From the NCBI GenBank assembly GCA_905182995.1, contig CAJJDP010000025.1, positions 610,631 to 674,630 of the forward strand: a DNA stretch of 64,000 bases, written 5' to 3'. The translations under genes were made by a program, and so were the position numbers. The first letter of the stretch is position 1, and every line of letters starts with the position of its first letter. This stretch comes from Paramecium octaurelia. Taxonomy: Eukaryota > Ciliophora > Oligohymenophorea > Peniculida > Parameciidae. The notes beneath the pieces are model-generated. The model did no database searches, was not told where the DNA came from, and saw nothing but the letters and a program-made list of their open reading frames with translations. Positions 1 to 12,354 of the stretch are shown here, piece after piece.

Positions 1-1
1 G

Positions 2-1499
2 AAATACTATTTAAGAATAATAAAGAAAAATGTATATTTGATGTTATACATGATTCAAGATATATTGGATTTTGCTAGAATTCAAAAGAATTAGTTAAGA
101 CTAAGCATCAGCGACTTCTATTTAAATGAAGTAATAGAAGAAGTAGTTGAATTGGTGGCGATCTAAGCAGAATAGAAGGGAGTTGTTATAACTACACATT
201 ATGATTTGCCCACATATCAAATATATAGTGATCCAAATAGAATAAAGTAAGTCTTGATGAATTTTATTTCTAATTCATTGAAATTTACAGAATCAGGATC
301 AATAACTATTTCAGTATCTTCCCATTAGACAGACAAATCTTAACACATTGTTCGAACTGGCTCATCTAAAAATGTGTTGAGTTAACAACAGAATTAATAA
401 TAATCTATAGGGTAATTGAGGAAATAACTTTCAGGTAGATCAGTGAAATCATCAAATGGATCCAATAGGATGATATATACTATTACAATAGCAGACACTG
501 GATGTGGCATATCTGAACTGATTAAGCCAAAGTTATTTAATATGTTTGCAACATTCCCAAGTAAAGAAGTATAAAACAAATGTGGCACAGGAATTGGGTT
601 GATGGTCTGCAAGAAATTAATCAAATTACTGGGCCCGTCTGAAAATATTGATCTTTGGAGTGAACAAAACAAAGGAACCAAAATGACTTTTCAAATCTAT
701 TCTCGATTATCGGATGACCCAAAAAGATCTCCAAACTACATTAGTGTATTCAAATAGGAGAGTAGTTCTAAGAATTTTAACATTGATAGTCAATCTTAAT
801 TTGATGATTAGCAATCCGTTTAGTAAACATTTGTTCGTTCTTCATTGTTGTATGTGTATTCAAGACCAGTAGAAAAACATGATATAGATCAGGAGTTAGA
901 TTTGCTTCCTGAATATGAGGATATTGATCAATAGAAATTTCATAATATCAATTATATGAAGAATTAGAGATCACCTACAGTAAGTAATATCAAAAATAAG
1001 GAACAAGCACTTGATGATTCACAAGATATTATCGATCCAAGAAGTCGTTTATAAAGGATATTATAAAATAAACCTAATTTTTCTATTTTGATTGTTGATG
1101 ATCAACCCTTTAATGTATTGGCTTTGAAATTGTTATTACAAGATATCTCTTAAAACATCACCTTTTTGGAAGCTTATAATGGTTAATAAGCTATCAATAA
1201 ACTAGTAAGTTTCTAAAAATAAAAAAATATCAAATATATTTTTATGGATTTATTGATGCCAATATTGAATGGTTGGTAAGCCACAGAAATGATTAAAGAA
1301 ATGGTATATTATAAATATATATTATTATCGTTAGATATCCAAAAAGTAAGTAGATGAACTCAAAATTATAGCCATTTCTGGGTATGATGATGAAAATGAA
1401 TAAGAAAGATGTGGTAATATTGGATTTGATGCCTTTATTACCAAACCTGTGAAATTAGAAATGATTGCAGAAGTATTTGTGTAATTAGAGAAAGTTTGA
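2..1499 (+). CDS. Hybrid sensor histidine kinase / response regulator, 5'-truncated by the window
   Basis: This is the C-terminal 488 residues of a hybrid two-component kinase that passes phosphate from a histidine to an aspartate. The window opens just after the expected H-box: the segment MIQDILDFARI is the second dimerisation helix. The HATPase domain follows, with an N-box NFISNSLKFT, a G1 box DTGCGI and a G2 box GTGIGL. After a low-complexity linker comes a receiver domain with the acidic pair in ILIVDDQPF, a phospho-acceptor Asp in FMDLLMP (codon 1247-1249) and the conserved Lys in ITKPVK. A 31-nt intron at 1304-1334 (GT...TAG) falls between the phospho-acceptor and the Lys. Spliced length is 489 codons in frame, ending in TGA. 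Many TAA/TAG codons are read as Gln. Start and sensory region lie outside the window. Confidence 0.9.
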
Positions 1500-1632
1500 A
1501 TATAAAGTTTTGTATTATTACTGATTATATATATAAATATTAATATTCACAATTTATATATTTAATTCGTTTTATTGCTGAGAAATTAAGTTTATATTTG
1601 AAATACCCCTCAAAAGATATTTATTAATTAAG

Positions 1633-2817
1633 ATGTCTTAGAAAATCTTTGAAAAGAAAGATGTACGAAAATTGTATTTGGATGAATAAGGCAATGTTGA
1701 TTATGCCAAAATCCAAGCAAGATGGGATGACTTGAAAAAAATTAAAGTCAGCTTAGGCAATAAGTATTTCACCTAGCAAGTAGTCGAGAAGGCTAAAACA
1801 CTTTCTCAAGAAGATTAATAAAGACTCTTAGACATCATGATTGCAGGACTGACCAACGATGATAGCTCAGTTGGTATTGCTGCCACAAGACCTGAGGATT
1901 ATGATTTCTTCCTCTTTTACTTAGAACCTCTTATTAGAGAATACCACAAAATTGAAGGATAAACCAAATAAGAACATGACTGGAATATCCCTGTCGGTGA
2001 ATATGTTCTTACAAAGATAGATCCAAAACTAGAAAAAGTTTCAATGAGAGCAAGAGTAGCAAGAAATGTAGTTGGATACAACTTGCCCTCATCTATGGAC
2101 AAAGATGAGAGAATCAAATTTGAAAACCAAATGGTTGAGGTCTTTGAGAAATTTGGCTTCCCTGGAAAATATCATAGTTTAACACCAGGACATAAAAACT
2201 TTATTTCAGATTAAGAAGCTGATGTTCTGAGAAACAAACACTTCCTTTTCATTAGTATGACACATGATAATTACTTAATGTCTAATGGTGTTGCTTCTGA
2301 TTGGCCATATGGAAGAGGAATTTGGATCAGTGAAGATGAAACCAAAATGGTTTGGGTTGGAGAAGAAGATCAATTGAGAATCATATCCATAGTCTAAGGA
2401 AATGACCTTGGTAAAGTAGATTAATCATTACATGAATTATTAACAGGAATAGAAAAGAGTGGATTGAAGTTTGCAGAACATCCAACTTATGGTATCATTA
2501 CCACATGTCCAACAAATATGGGAACAGGAAAAAGATAATCTATTTTAGGAAAATTCCCAAATATTACTAAGGGTGGAAAGGATGAAGCTAAATTGAAAGA
2601 TATTGCTAAATCATTAGGATTATAAGCTAGAGGTGTTGGTGGTGAACATTCAAATATGGATAGTGAAGGAACAGCTGATATTTCACCATCTGCTAGATTT
2701 GGTGTTACAGAGGCCACAGTTACCAAAAGATTGTATGAAGGATTGATCAAACTTTACGAGATTGAAAAGAATGCCGCTAATGAAAAAGAAAGATAAAATT
2801 GTTGCAATACATTTTGA
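1633..2817 (+). CDS. Arginine kinase (phosphagen kinase) with a possible CaaX tail
   Basis: Intronless gene of 394 residues, reversibly transferring phosphate between ATP and arginine (ATP:guanido phosphotransferase family). The N-terminal helical domain is followed by the catalytic domain. Visible signatures are RARVARNV, the block LRIISIVQGND and the active-site CPTNMGTG, with the reactive Cys at about residue 292 (codon 2506-2508). Length is slightly above the roughly 355 residues of the animal enzyme. The start is the ATG 133 nt after the upstream kinase gene; 395 codons including TGA are exactly in frame. The protein ends NCCNTF, so CNTF fits a CaaX prenylation box and could tether the enzyme to membrane. 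Paramecium is known to use arginine kinase for ciliary energy supply; the prenylation is inference. An N-terminal myristoylation glycine is absent. Confidence 0.95.
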
Positions 2818-2904
2818 ATTATAACAATAGAACAATTAGATTATTTATATTATTTCTACATTCTCTTTCTTTTTGATATAAATATATATAACTATATATG
2901 ATCA

Positions 2905-3861
2905 TCATTATTATAATTATTATTTTTGTTTTTTTTATTGAATTTTTGTATTTACAATTTCTTGTAATCTTTTGAGCTCTTTTTCTATTTAATCAATTTT
3001 TGCTTTTTGTTATTTAGTATTTTATTATTTACATTTAATCTTTTTTTTTTTAATTTATTCATCTTTTGCTTTCTATTACATTATTTGATTAAATAAATTA
3101 TCACATTCTATTTATTCTTAACTTTAAGATTGTATTTTTTACATTAGAACATCATTTTCCTATTTTTATTTTTATAATTCTATTTTCAACGTATCCAATT
3201 CTCCACCCATTTATTTTTATATTTTCTCATTTGCTTATTTCAATTATTCCAATTCTTATTTATAATTATTTAATAATCCTAACACATTGGTTCTGCTTTA
3301 TGATAATTCATTCTAAGACATATCAATCTGCAATAATTAATTATGCATTGATAGTAAATTTTGATAAGAAGCTTCTAGTTCAATCTTCTCCTATTGAATT
3401 TACTCATTTTACTATTATTTGTTTTCTAATTACTGTTACAATTATGCCTTCTCATTTACTAGATTATTGAACTATTATAAACATTAATCTTCCTATTAAA
3501 TAGTGTTCATCAACTTTATTCTTGCTTTCTCTCCAAATGATTGTACTTTCTACTCAAATTAGGATGACAATTCAATTTGTTATAATTATAATTTTTGATT
3601 TAATCTTTCCTAAAAATCAAGCTTTATATTTTGCATCTATTGTTGAATCTATTAGATTTGTTTCTTTATTTAATTATTAGATTCTTATAGAGATTAATTT
3701 CTTTATTGAGTCTATTAAATTAATTTATCATAATTGGTTTATCGATCTGAGTTATTGTTATTTACAATTCCCCTTGATTGTAAATAATCATTCAATTATT
3801 AATCAATCTATTACATAACCTCATGTGTTTATTCAAAATTAGACAGGTTCTATGAAAACAT
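2905..3861 (-). CDS. Gln-rich coiled-coil protein
   Basis: Single-exon minus-strand gene of 318 residues, found only when TAA/TAG are read as Gln. Nearly the whole length has heptad-like composition (Q, E, K, L, I) with no recognisable catalytic domain, for example QLENKQQQNEQIQQEKIELE. It probably forms a long alpha-helical coiled coil. The start is the first ATG after an in-frame TGA; the stop is TGA at 2905-2907, next to a second TGA. It converges with the arginine kinase (87 nt apart) and starts 47 nt after the stop of the kinase on the same strand. No family was identified; a scaffold or cytoskeletal role would be a guess. Confidence 0.8.
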
Positions 3862-3908
3862 TAGATGGATTCAAAATTTTATTAAAATTAAAATATTAAG
3901 AAAAATAT

Positions 3909-5347
3909 TCATTCAAAATTAGGCTTATTGTTAATTGATTTGATCTTGAGTAATTGTGATTTTCTTATAAAGAATTCTTTTCTTTTTTTCAAATTTTCTT
4001 CCTTTTCTTTCTTGACCTCTTGATTGATATCAGATTTAAGAGTTTAGAATGTATTCATGTATTATTAAATTTTACCTCTAAAGGTTTTAGGAATAGACCC
4101 ATTTTCAGATGAAGCATCAGTACTGCATCTCAATGAAGTCATACTCATTCTTTACGTCGTGGCTCCCTTATTATTTTAAAATATGTGATTCCCTTTTCCA
4201 AACGTAATAAAAGGATGTTCCAATGCCTCGGCGGACGATAATCTCAATTTATTATCCTTACACAATGTTCTCTTCAAAAAATCGATGCAATTTTCAGAAA
4301 CATTCAAATTGATTAAGCTAATTCTGCCATCATAATTTTTTTATACTAATTCTTCATAATTATTTGATGCAAATGGCTCTTTACCTGTTAATGCAAGATA
4401 TGTAATAATTCCAATACTATAAACATCTACTTTCAGATCGTATTTTTTATCCTGCAATACTTCAGGTGCAACATAACCAGGAGTTCCACATCTGTTATAT
4501 AGGTACTTTCCTTCTTTAGTAAATTTGTCTGCCAATCCTAAATCAATTAAAGAAATAGTCTCAAATGCATCTATTTCTTTTAGCATAATGTTTTATGGTT
4601 TTAAATCTCTATGAAAAATACCTTTAGAATGCATGAAACTAATTGCAGTGATGATTGGTTTTATTACTTCAGCAACTTGATTTTCTTCTAAACCATATCT
4701 ACTCAAAGAATGATGAAGTTCTCCTCCTTAATATAAATCTGTAATAAAAATGATATGCTGTTTGTTTTCAAATACTTCATAGAGTCTAATGATATTTTGA
4801 TGTTATAATAATCTTAAATAATGCAATTCTTTATTAATAGCTATAATTTCTGTTTCCTCCAACAAAATTCTCTTTTTTTCAAAGATCTTGGCAGCATAAT
4901 TTAGTTTATTTGTTTTATTAGTAGCTTAATATACTTACGCTGCTATTCCTTAACCAATTTTCTTAGCAATTTTATAAGTGGATGTAAAATCTAATTATAT
5001 AGTCAAGCTTTTAAATGAGTCTATCCATTCTTAAGTATCTCCATAGATTTCAATCTAGTGATCATTCTTTTCCAAAACAAACCCAACTACTTCATTATGT
5101 TTAAATAATATTTTCAGAAAGGAATTGACTAGGCTGATGTATTTCTAATATTTCGTAGAATTATTACATGCTTAGAATACTAAATATGAGAATCTCCCAA
5201 TGATAGGTTTTTTGTTTTTGATTTGTTTAATGTTTTAACAAAAAAGGTTCTTTAGTTTTTTGACTTAAAAAGATTCTACAAATTATAACACCAAAGACTT
5301 TGACCATCATTAAACACTGAATCTCTATGGCGAATTGTCTCAGCCAT
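3909..5347 (-). CDS. Ser/Thr protein kinase with N-terminal PH-like region
   Basis: Spliced protein of 471 residues with one 23-nt intron (5145-5167, GT...TAG). Residues about 10-110 look like a pleckstrin homology domain, ending in the typical helix EWIDSF; this is moderately supported. The kinase domain runs from about residue 118 to 380. It shows glycine loop IGQGIAAQVY, catalytic Lys in YAAKIF, HRDLKPQN, DLGLA in place of DFG, GTPGYVAPE, and DVYSIGII. The DLG variant and overall pattern suggest a calcium/calmodulin- or AGC-like ciliate kinase, but no EF hands follow. The C-terminal tail of about 90 residues is basic and ends before TGA at 3909. It is probably a cytosolic kinase recruited to membrane lipids; the substrate is unknown. 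Confidence 0.88.
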
Positions 5348-5484
5348 GCTATATTATTAGTATTGCATTAAAGAATTTGATAATTTATTTCTAAAGAAAT
5401 TAATAATCCATCATATCTTGTATCTATAAACATACAGATTTCATAATTAGTTCAAATAACTATTCTAATATAGATATATATAAT

Positions 5485-8400
5485 TCATTTTAAAATTTGA
5501 CTGATTCTTTGTTATAATAATTCATATGCTTCTTGTTCCTCTTCCTTTTACTTCTAAAATGAATACTCCATTAGATTCAGATTCTCATTCAAATCTTGGT
5601 TCAATAATTTCCATTTCTCTATTTGTTCTTATATTTATCCTAATTCTTGCAATAAATTGGAAGGCTCAATGATTTTCTTATTTGCGTATCGTTCATTCTT
5701 TGAAATAAAATAGTCAACTTCCTACTCCAAATTACTCAACAATCGTAATTCATCAGTTATTGCTATGAAATGGGCACCATTATCAATTAGTTTTGAATAT
5801 AAAGTTTCAAGTAACATCCTAAAACCTATCCAATATAATATTTTACTTTCGAATCAAATCTATTTTTTCATATAATTAACCAACCAATTTTTCCTCTATT
5901 TACTTTTCTACAATCTAACCGTTTTTAAAACTCAACGGTCTAAAAAGAATCAATCTTAATCCAATATAGATATTTTAGAATTTATTTTTAAAATGTTCTT
6001 AATATTAAAAATTCATTTTATCTAAGAAGCTCGATTCTAAGAATCTTTTTTTGTATTTTGTTTCTAAATACTCTTCAATTTCCTTCCCAGAAATAATAGC
6101 ATATTCAAAATTAATGTAACAAAGTTTTTGAAATGGCGATAAGTAATTTCTTCTTTCATCTAATGGTTTTGAAACTAATTCAGCCAAGATTTAAAAATCT
6201 TGATCCTAACTTTCGTATTCTAATTCTTCTGCCATTTCAAATAGTCTATCACTTAAACCATCCCATAATGATCCTACATTTAAAATAATAGATGATAATA
6301 GTCTTAAATATACAGAATAAGTTCTTTAATCTATTTAATATTTTACTTATTCAAATATCTTTTCAACTAATTCTTTCTAGATTTTACTATTTAAATCCTC
6401 TAAAGAATTTTGCTCTTAGACTTTAATTTGATAAGAATTTCCAGGAGTCAAGTTATGCTATAGAAATTTTAATGATGATTCAGTTACTAAAACAGTACTT
6501 ACATTATTTTAGATAGCATTGTAGAAGATTAAAATCAAAGCTATTAATGATAAATCTTTTAAAATTTATTATGGCTATAAGTATTCCTTTTATAAATAAT
6601 GAAACTTAAAGTAATCCTTACAAGCATCTAAAGATAAGCAATGGTTTGTAATTTATAAATAATTGATATAATGAATATAATAATCCAAGCAAGATTGTTT
6701 TTGAACTGATTTTAAATGTTCGATAAACCTTAAAGATAAGTGTTACTCATGAGAGATATTTTGGATGCATATCCCAATCATTATATAGTTATGCATTTAT
6801 TACATTTCTGTTTCCTATAACCCTTTAAAAAAGTAATAGGTCGATAATTCAGCTAACATTTTTTTGGTTAATATCAATCTTGGTTCAGCACATTGCGAGA
6901 TTATTGTAAATAACGAATCAATTATTTACAATTTAACACACTTTTCTAAATAAAAATCATAATAGACTTCCTAAAATAATTAAAATTTTTTTATTCCTTC
7001 AGGAACATCTATATTCCCTTTAAATTTTACTCTTAAATATGTGAAATGTTAAATTATGAAAGGGGCCTTTGAAATGTTTTGCTATTCTCGATGAAAGTAT
7101 TTTCTACTGTAATTCAATAGAAACCCTTTTAGGTAATTGGAAATAATATTTAATACTTCCTTAGAATTAAACAGGTAGACTTATTTTTGATTATCTATTA
7201 ATTTGCATCCATTTTAATTTATTAGATTAAATTTAAATAATACTGAATTCTTATGTATAAAAACTACTGATTAGGATAGTTAATTTAATGTTAATTTCGA
7301 AGCTATTCTCAGAGAGAATACACATTAGATAGAATACAAACAAATAATTTAAAAATATAAGTCTTAATTGTATTTACAGAGATCAATGCAAACTTAAATA
7401 AATCGAATGAAATGTTGATATTCTACATGACCCAATCCATTTAATTATTAATAGATAACATGATTTTGAATCCTTTCTATTTCTACTATTATTTTTAAGA
7501 GAATTATGCCAACTAATAATTGTTTACTTTAAAGAACAGGATTAACTTATTGTTAAAAATGTAAAGGGTTAATATTTTAAAATAGGAATTACATTTCATC
7601 CTATGCCAAAGCTTGATTAGTCTCAATTTTACTTTTAATTGATTCTATCTAAGCAAATCCATCAATTTACCTAACCTAATTTCCTAAGAATGATCCTTAT
7701 TAAAAATAGAGGTCCAATTATGATATTATATTATCAAAGCCTATTTATGAACTTGTTTGGAAAAAAACATAATTTATTTCAGCTTCATCTTCCTTACAAT
7801 ATTTGAATTATTATTCAGATAAATTATTTAAAGATAATATCTTTTGTATTAACTAAATTCCTGATTCATAAAATCCTAATTAGCATAACTAAAAGGTTGG
7901 TTAGAGATAATTTTTTGTTGTCCAATTGCAAGGAACAATTTGAAAAATATCTTTTGTTATGATGGGATCATTAGATAATTACAGTTTATTTTAATTATTA
8001 AACAGAAATGATTCCTTATAAAACATTCCAATAATACGTTTTGTCTAATCTTTTATATTAAAGCATTGATACAATAATGCTAACAATGAATCTAACTTAT
8101 AATAAGTGAATATGTCCTATAATAATTATATTTTTAATTTGATACTAAACTAGGATGTTTAATTTTCATGTTTCAGTATTTGTTTAGATACTTCTATATT
8201 ATAATTAATGTGTATTTTAGTCATTAACTAAAGGATATCATCTTAAAAAAGATATACAAAATTAAATATCTAATCCAATAGTTATTCTTACTAACAGATA
8301 TCTAATTTTACAGAAGTATGTAGAACATGAAGAATACCCTTAAACTGTTGAATATAATCAGGTACATTTTCAGTTAAAAGTGAGAAATCTAATGTTAAAT

Positions 8401-11400
8401 CTGGAGGTTTCAACTATGAAAGTTTTAAGATTAATAATGGAAACCAAGTATGAAATTTAGCTTAAAATAAACGATAATTAAGTTATTATTTTAGAAAGGC
8501 CAAAATAGAAACAAATATAATTGGATTGCCAAAAGATTCAAAATTATTTAAACAACGTTCGTAATTTTTGCATTTCCAATGCAGAATTCCTGCTAGTACT
8601 TCCTAATTATTTACGTATTCTATTGTTGCTAATGCTGATTTCCAAGATTAAGCTTACAAATAATATCTTAAGGAAAGTTCGTATTTTCTTCCAGAAAAAT
8701 AGCAAGCAGCTCCTTATTCTAATTAAAATGCTTTTATGAATTTATCTCCTGCTTGTTAAAATACATCAAAATAATATTATTTTGAATGGAAAGAGTTATT
8801 TTTTTTAATGTGAGATTTAGAACTAATTTCTGACTCTAATTGAAATAATCCTTATTAAGCTTAAGATGCTAATGAAAAAGCTTCAGCTTAATACTCCATA
8901 TTTTAATTCTTCGAGTATTTAAAACATTTCGCAGCTTACTCATAAAATTTTAATTAGAACATTTTGATACCTTAATCATCCCATTCTTTTTCAGAATTTT
9001 TTATTATGATGAGCTGTTCAATTTTAATAGATTTATCACAATTATCTTCAAATCTAAGAATATTAATTAATTTTAGATCAGTCCAGATTTTTTCTATGTA
9101 TTTTCTGGAATTAGGATTCTAATCATAAATAAAAATTCTTTTTCTGGCACGAGTAATAGCAACGTACAAATATTTCAACTCAATACATAATATTTAATAA
9201 GTCTTCATATCAACTGCTTATAAATTAGGTTTTGGTCTAATTTTATTCTCTCCATCAATTTATTCAATTGTTAAAAATTTTAACAATTCCCATTGATTTT
9301 ATGGTATAGAACTGTCATCAAAGAAATTATAAATAATAACATCATCAAATTCTAATCCTTTACATTCCTAGATATTTAATACTATTAGATGCTTCAAAAT
9401 ATCAGGAATATTCTTATGGTTTTTTGATAAAACTGCTTGATAACATCCAAATTCTATTTTACCATCATCTTGACCTTGCATTAAATAAAGGATAGAATTG
9501 ATATCTTTTGAAGAAATGATTGTTGGTTTTGGTCCTGAATCTGCAGATTATTCTTTTTTTAGACTATCTATTGTTTTCGGATATAAAATTTCAATAATTG
9601 ATATAACATTGTTGGCCAATTATAAAATATCATTGTGAGATCTAAAATTAACTGTTAATGAGTGTGTTAGAAAATCTTTTATGCCAAAAATTTGTTATTT
9701 TAAATCCTAAAATCTAAATCCTACACCTTTTACAATATTTTATGCTGTATCGCCTGATAGCATTATTCGTTATTCTGCCAACAAGTTGAATAAAAATAAA
9801 GTAGCTTAAGTGAAATCCTAAACTTCATCAACAAATAAGAAATGCAAATTGACACCCTGATATTCATGTAATTTTATTTTTTAAATTAAGTAATTAACAA
9901 GATCCATCTAATCAAAATAACCTTGTTGATTTTTCCATTTTTCATATAACACAAAGTAGGAATAAACATTTAGTAATGTTTATTAATCTATTTATTATTA
10001 TTATTGATAATTTAAGTAAATTTATTCTGGTAGATAACGATTTGGATATGTATGACTAAATTACGATCCTTTAATTATTGAATATATCTAACACCATACA
10101 AAATTACTGAAAGATATTTCTTCTTCTAAATTAAAATTATTTTTTCTTACTGTCGTCCAGAAAGTATGACAAAAGTATTCATAATCAACTTCATATAGTT
10201 AAAATTATTATTAACTAATTAAGTCTGCTTTAAATTAAGTTAATTTGTAATTTTCATTTTGATTAATAATATTTTAATTAAAAACACCTTCCTTGTCTTG
10301 CCATCCTGCATTATCAATTTTTCTTTTGTTAATTTTGATTTGTTAAAAAAATGGGCTTTTTAAAGAATTATCAATCAATATCAAAAACTAATTTAATGGT
10401 AAGAAAGCAGGAAAATCACTCTCTTTTGTATTTAAAAAGCTTTGTTTATCATCAATTTGCCAACTGTTAAATCGCTTATTCATTTTTTTTAACAAAATCT
10501 TAACCTAATTTATTTCATTGCTTTTTAAATCATCATCATTATTAAAATTGTAATTCTGACATTACTTTGAATTTTCAAAAGAAATTAATTTCTTAAAATA
10601 CTTTCTCATTTCATTCACTAATAATGAATTTGAGGTTGTAAACACAATATTAAATTTGGTCTCCTATTATAAATTTTATGTATATGAAATCTCAAATAGC
10701 AATTATTGAGATAAAATTTTAAGAATTGTGCATGTGGTTTTTCCTGTTCCACTTCTTCCAATAACCAAAGCATTTTAATTAGTGTCAATTACTTATAACT
10801 CTTAATCAGTCGTTTTTATTAAGGGCTTTTATTCAGACATCTAATAAAAAGTATCCAATATTTATGATAGAGAAGATATGTTTTAAATTGACTCCAAAAT
10901 CGAAGCATCTTTTTCAATCCTCAATTAATTTAGTTCTCTTTGCTTAATATATTATTGCTCTTCTGAATAAAGATAGAGATTATCAACTTACACTAAATTG
11001 GAGTTGTCTTTTATCTTTTGATCATCAAATATGTTTGGATAAAAATAACACTACTTTTAAAAATGATTTTAAAATTGGAACACACTCCAATTTTAATCTT
11101 CATTTCTTAAAAATAATTGGTATATATTCAAAGATTTTCCACTCTTATCAAATTATCCATTAACTTAACTCTCTTTCAAGTGTATTGGAAATTATTTTCT
11201 TGGATCCTGTGCATTTTTTATTTAATATTCCTAGAATATATTATTAATTATTGAATCCTTAATTTAATCTTTAATCAACATATCTATAAATGTAATTGTG
11301 TGGATAAACTCAAAATACTCAAACTAGAATAAACTTAATTGTACCTAATGATTATCAAACTTTGGTTTTCTTATCACTGCACATTCGAATAAAAGCATGA

Positions 11401-11912
11401 ATTATTTATCCTTATTTGAACTAGTAAAAAACACTTAATACATTTGCATTTAAGACAAGAAATACCATTTAATTGATATGCTATCCTATTTATAAAATAC
11501 ACCATTTGACAACTACCAAACTTAAAAGAAAATTTCATTATAATATTTCTTAAAGTCCCTTATTTTTTTATTGAATTATTCTTTGAAAATAGTTTTAGAA
11601 TTTACATATAAACATCACCTTCCATATACAACCATCAAAAATGTCATCTAAGCTTAAACCTTATGATTTTAATTCATAGTCCAGAATTAAATTCTCAACA
11701 AATTATTAGTCATCTATTTAAAGTTAGATTTATTTCAAGATTTTATCCCTTAAATCAAGTATTTTAGGATTTATAATCTTTGATTTCAATGCTTTAGATC
11801 GATTTTTATTTTTTTTATTCATAATAAATTTATTATATGGAAATAGAATTCTAATATTTGAAATATCAAATGCTATTTAGGATTGATGGTGATCATATTA
11901 TATTTTATACAT
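5485..11912 (-). CDS. TRANK1-like superfamily 1 (UvrD-type) helicase protein
   Basis: Giant minus-strand gene of 2,124 residues after removing introns at 11581-11605 (25 nt, ends AAG) and 5819-5846 (28 nt, ends TAG); the total is exactly 2,125 codons. The helicase core lies at about residues 375-925. It has Walker A GRSGTGKTT, motif II VDEVQD, motif III SGDTAQ, the TRANK1-type motif ECKGLEFDDV and motif VI VAITRARKR. The remaining about 1,200 residues are helical and Gln-rich without recognised motifs; the human relative has TPR and ankyrin repeats there. The chosen ATG at 11912 is the first after an in-frame TGA; 11822 is an alternative. The first intron is the least certain part. Without it the frame is broken near residue 100. 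Role: probably ATP-dependent nucleic acid remodelling; not inferable further. Confidence 0.85.
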
Positions 11913-12354
11913 ATTTTTATAAATGTTAAGCAATCAATTGTATTTTGATTTTTAAGAAACATTATGACCATTTGCAATGAGAATTTAAACTCATAACCTT
12001 TCGTAAATAGTCTTTTTATTATTTTGATTAACTACTAGTTTTACCTTGAGACAATATTCATTCAAATTTTTTAATGAATATATTGAATTTTATATTCACT
12101 AATATTTACAACTTTATTATAGTATATTTTTCTATATAATAATTAAATTTTATAAATTGATAAATTAAAATTGAAGTTAAAATAATTAAAAAATTGATCT
12201 AAAAAGTAATAGCAAGATGGAGGGAAAGGTGCTTGAAAATACATTTAATTAAATGCCCATCTATTTAATTTTTGTATTTTAATAATTAAGATTTATATAA
12301 CAAACAATATTTCCTCTAACCTCATGAGATTATTCATTAAGTTTCGTTTTAAAT
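11913..12354. other. Intergenic region between two minus-strand genes
   Basis: About 440 nt of AT-rich sequence separating the alpha-kinase gene stop from the helicase gene start. It should hold the helicase promoter and the alpha-kinase 3' end. No open frame of note was seen. A weak tRNA T-arm-like hairpin on the minus strand was considered and rejected. Confidence 0.5.

Noticed and set aside
11960-12040. Minus-strand stretch with a tRNA T-arm-like hairpin (ATGAG, TTTAAATT, CTCAT)
   Set aside because: The loop is eight rather than seven bases and no matching acceptor, D or anticodon arms could be drawn around it.
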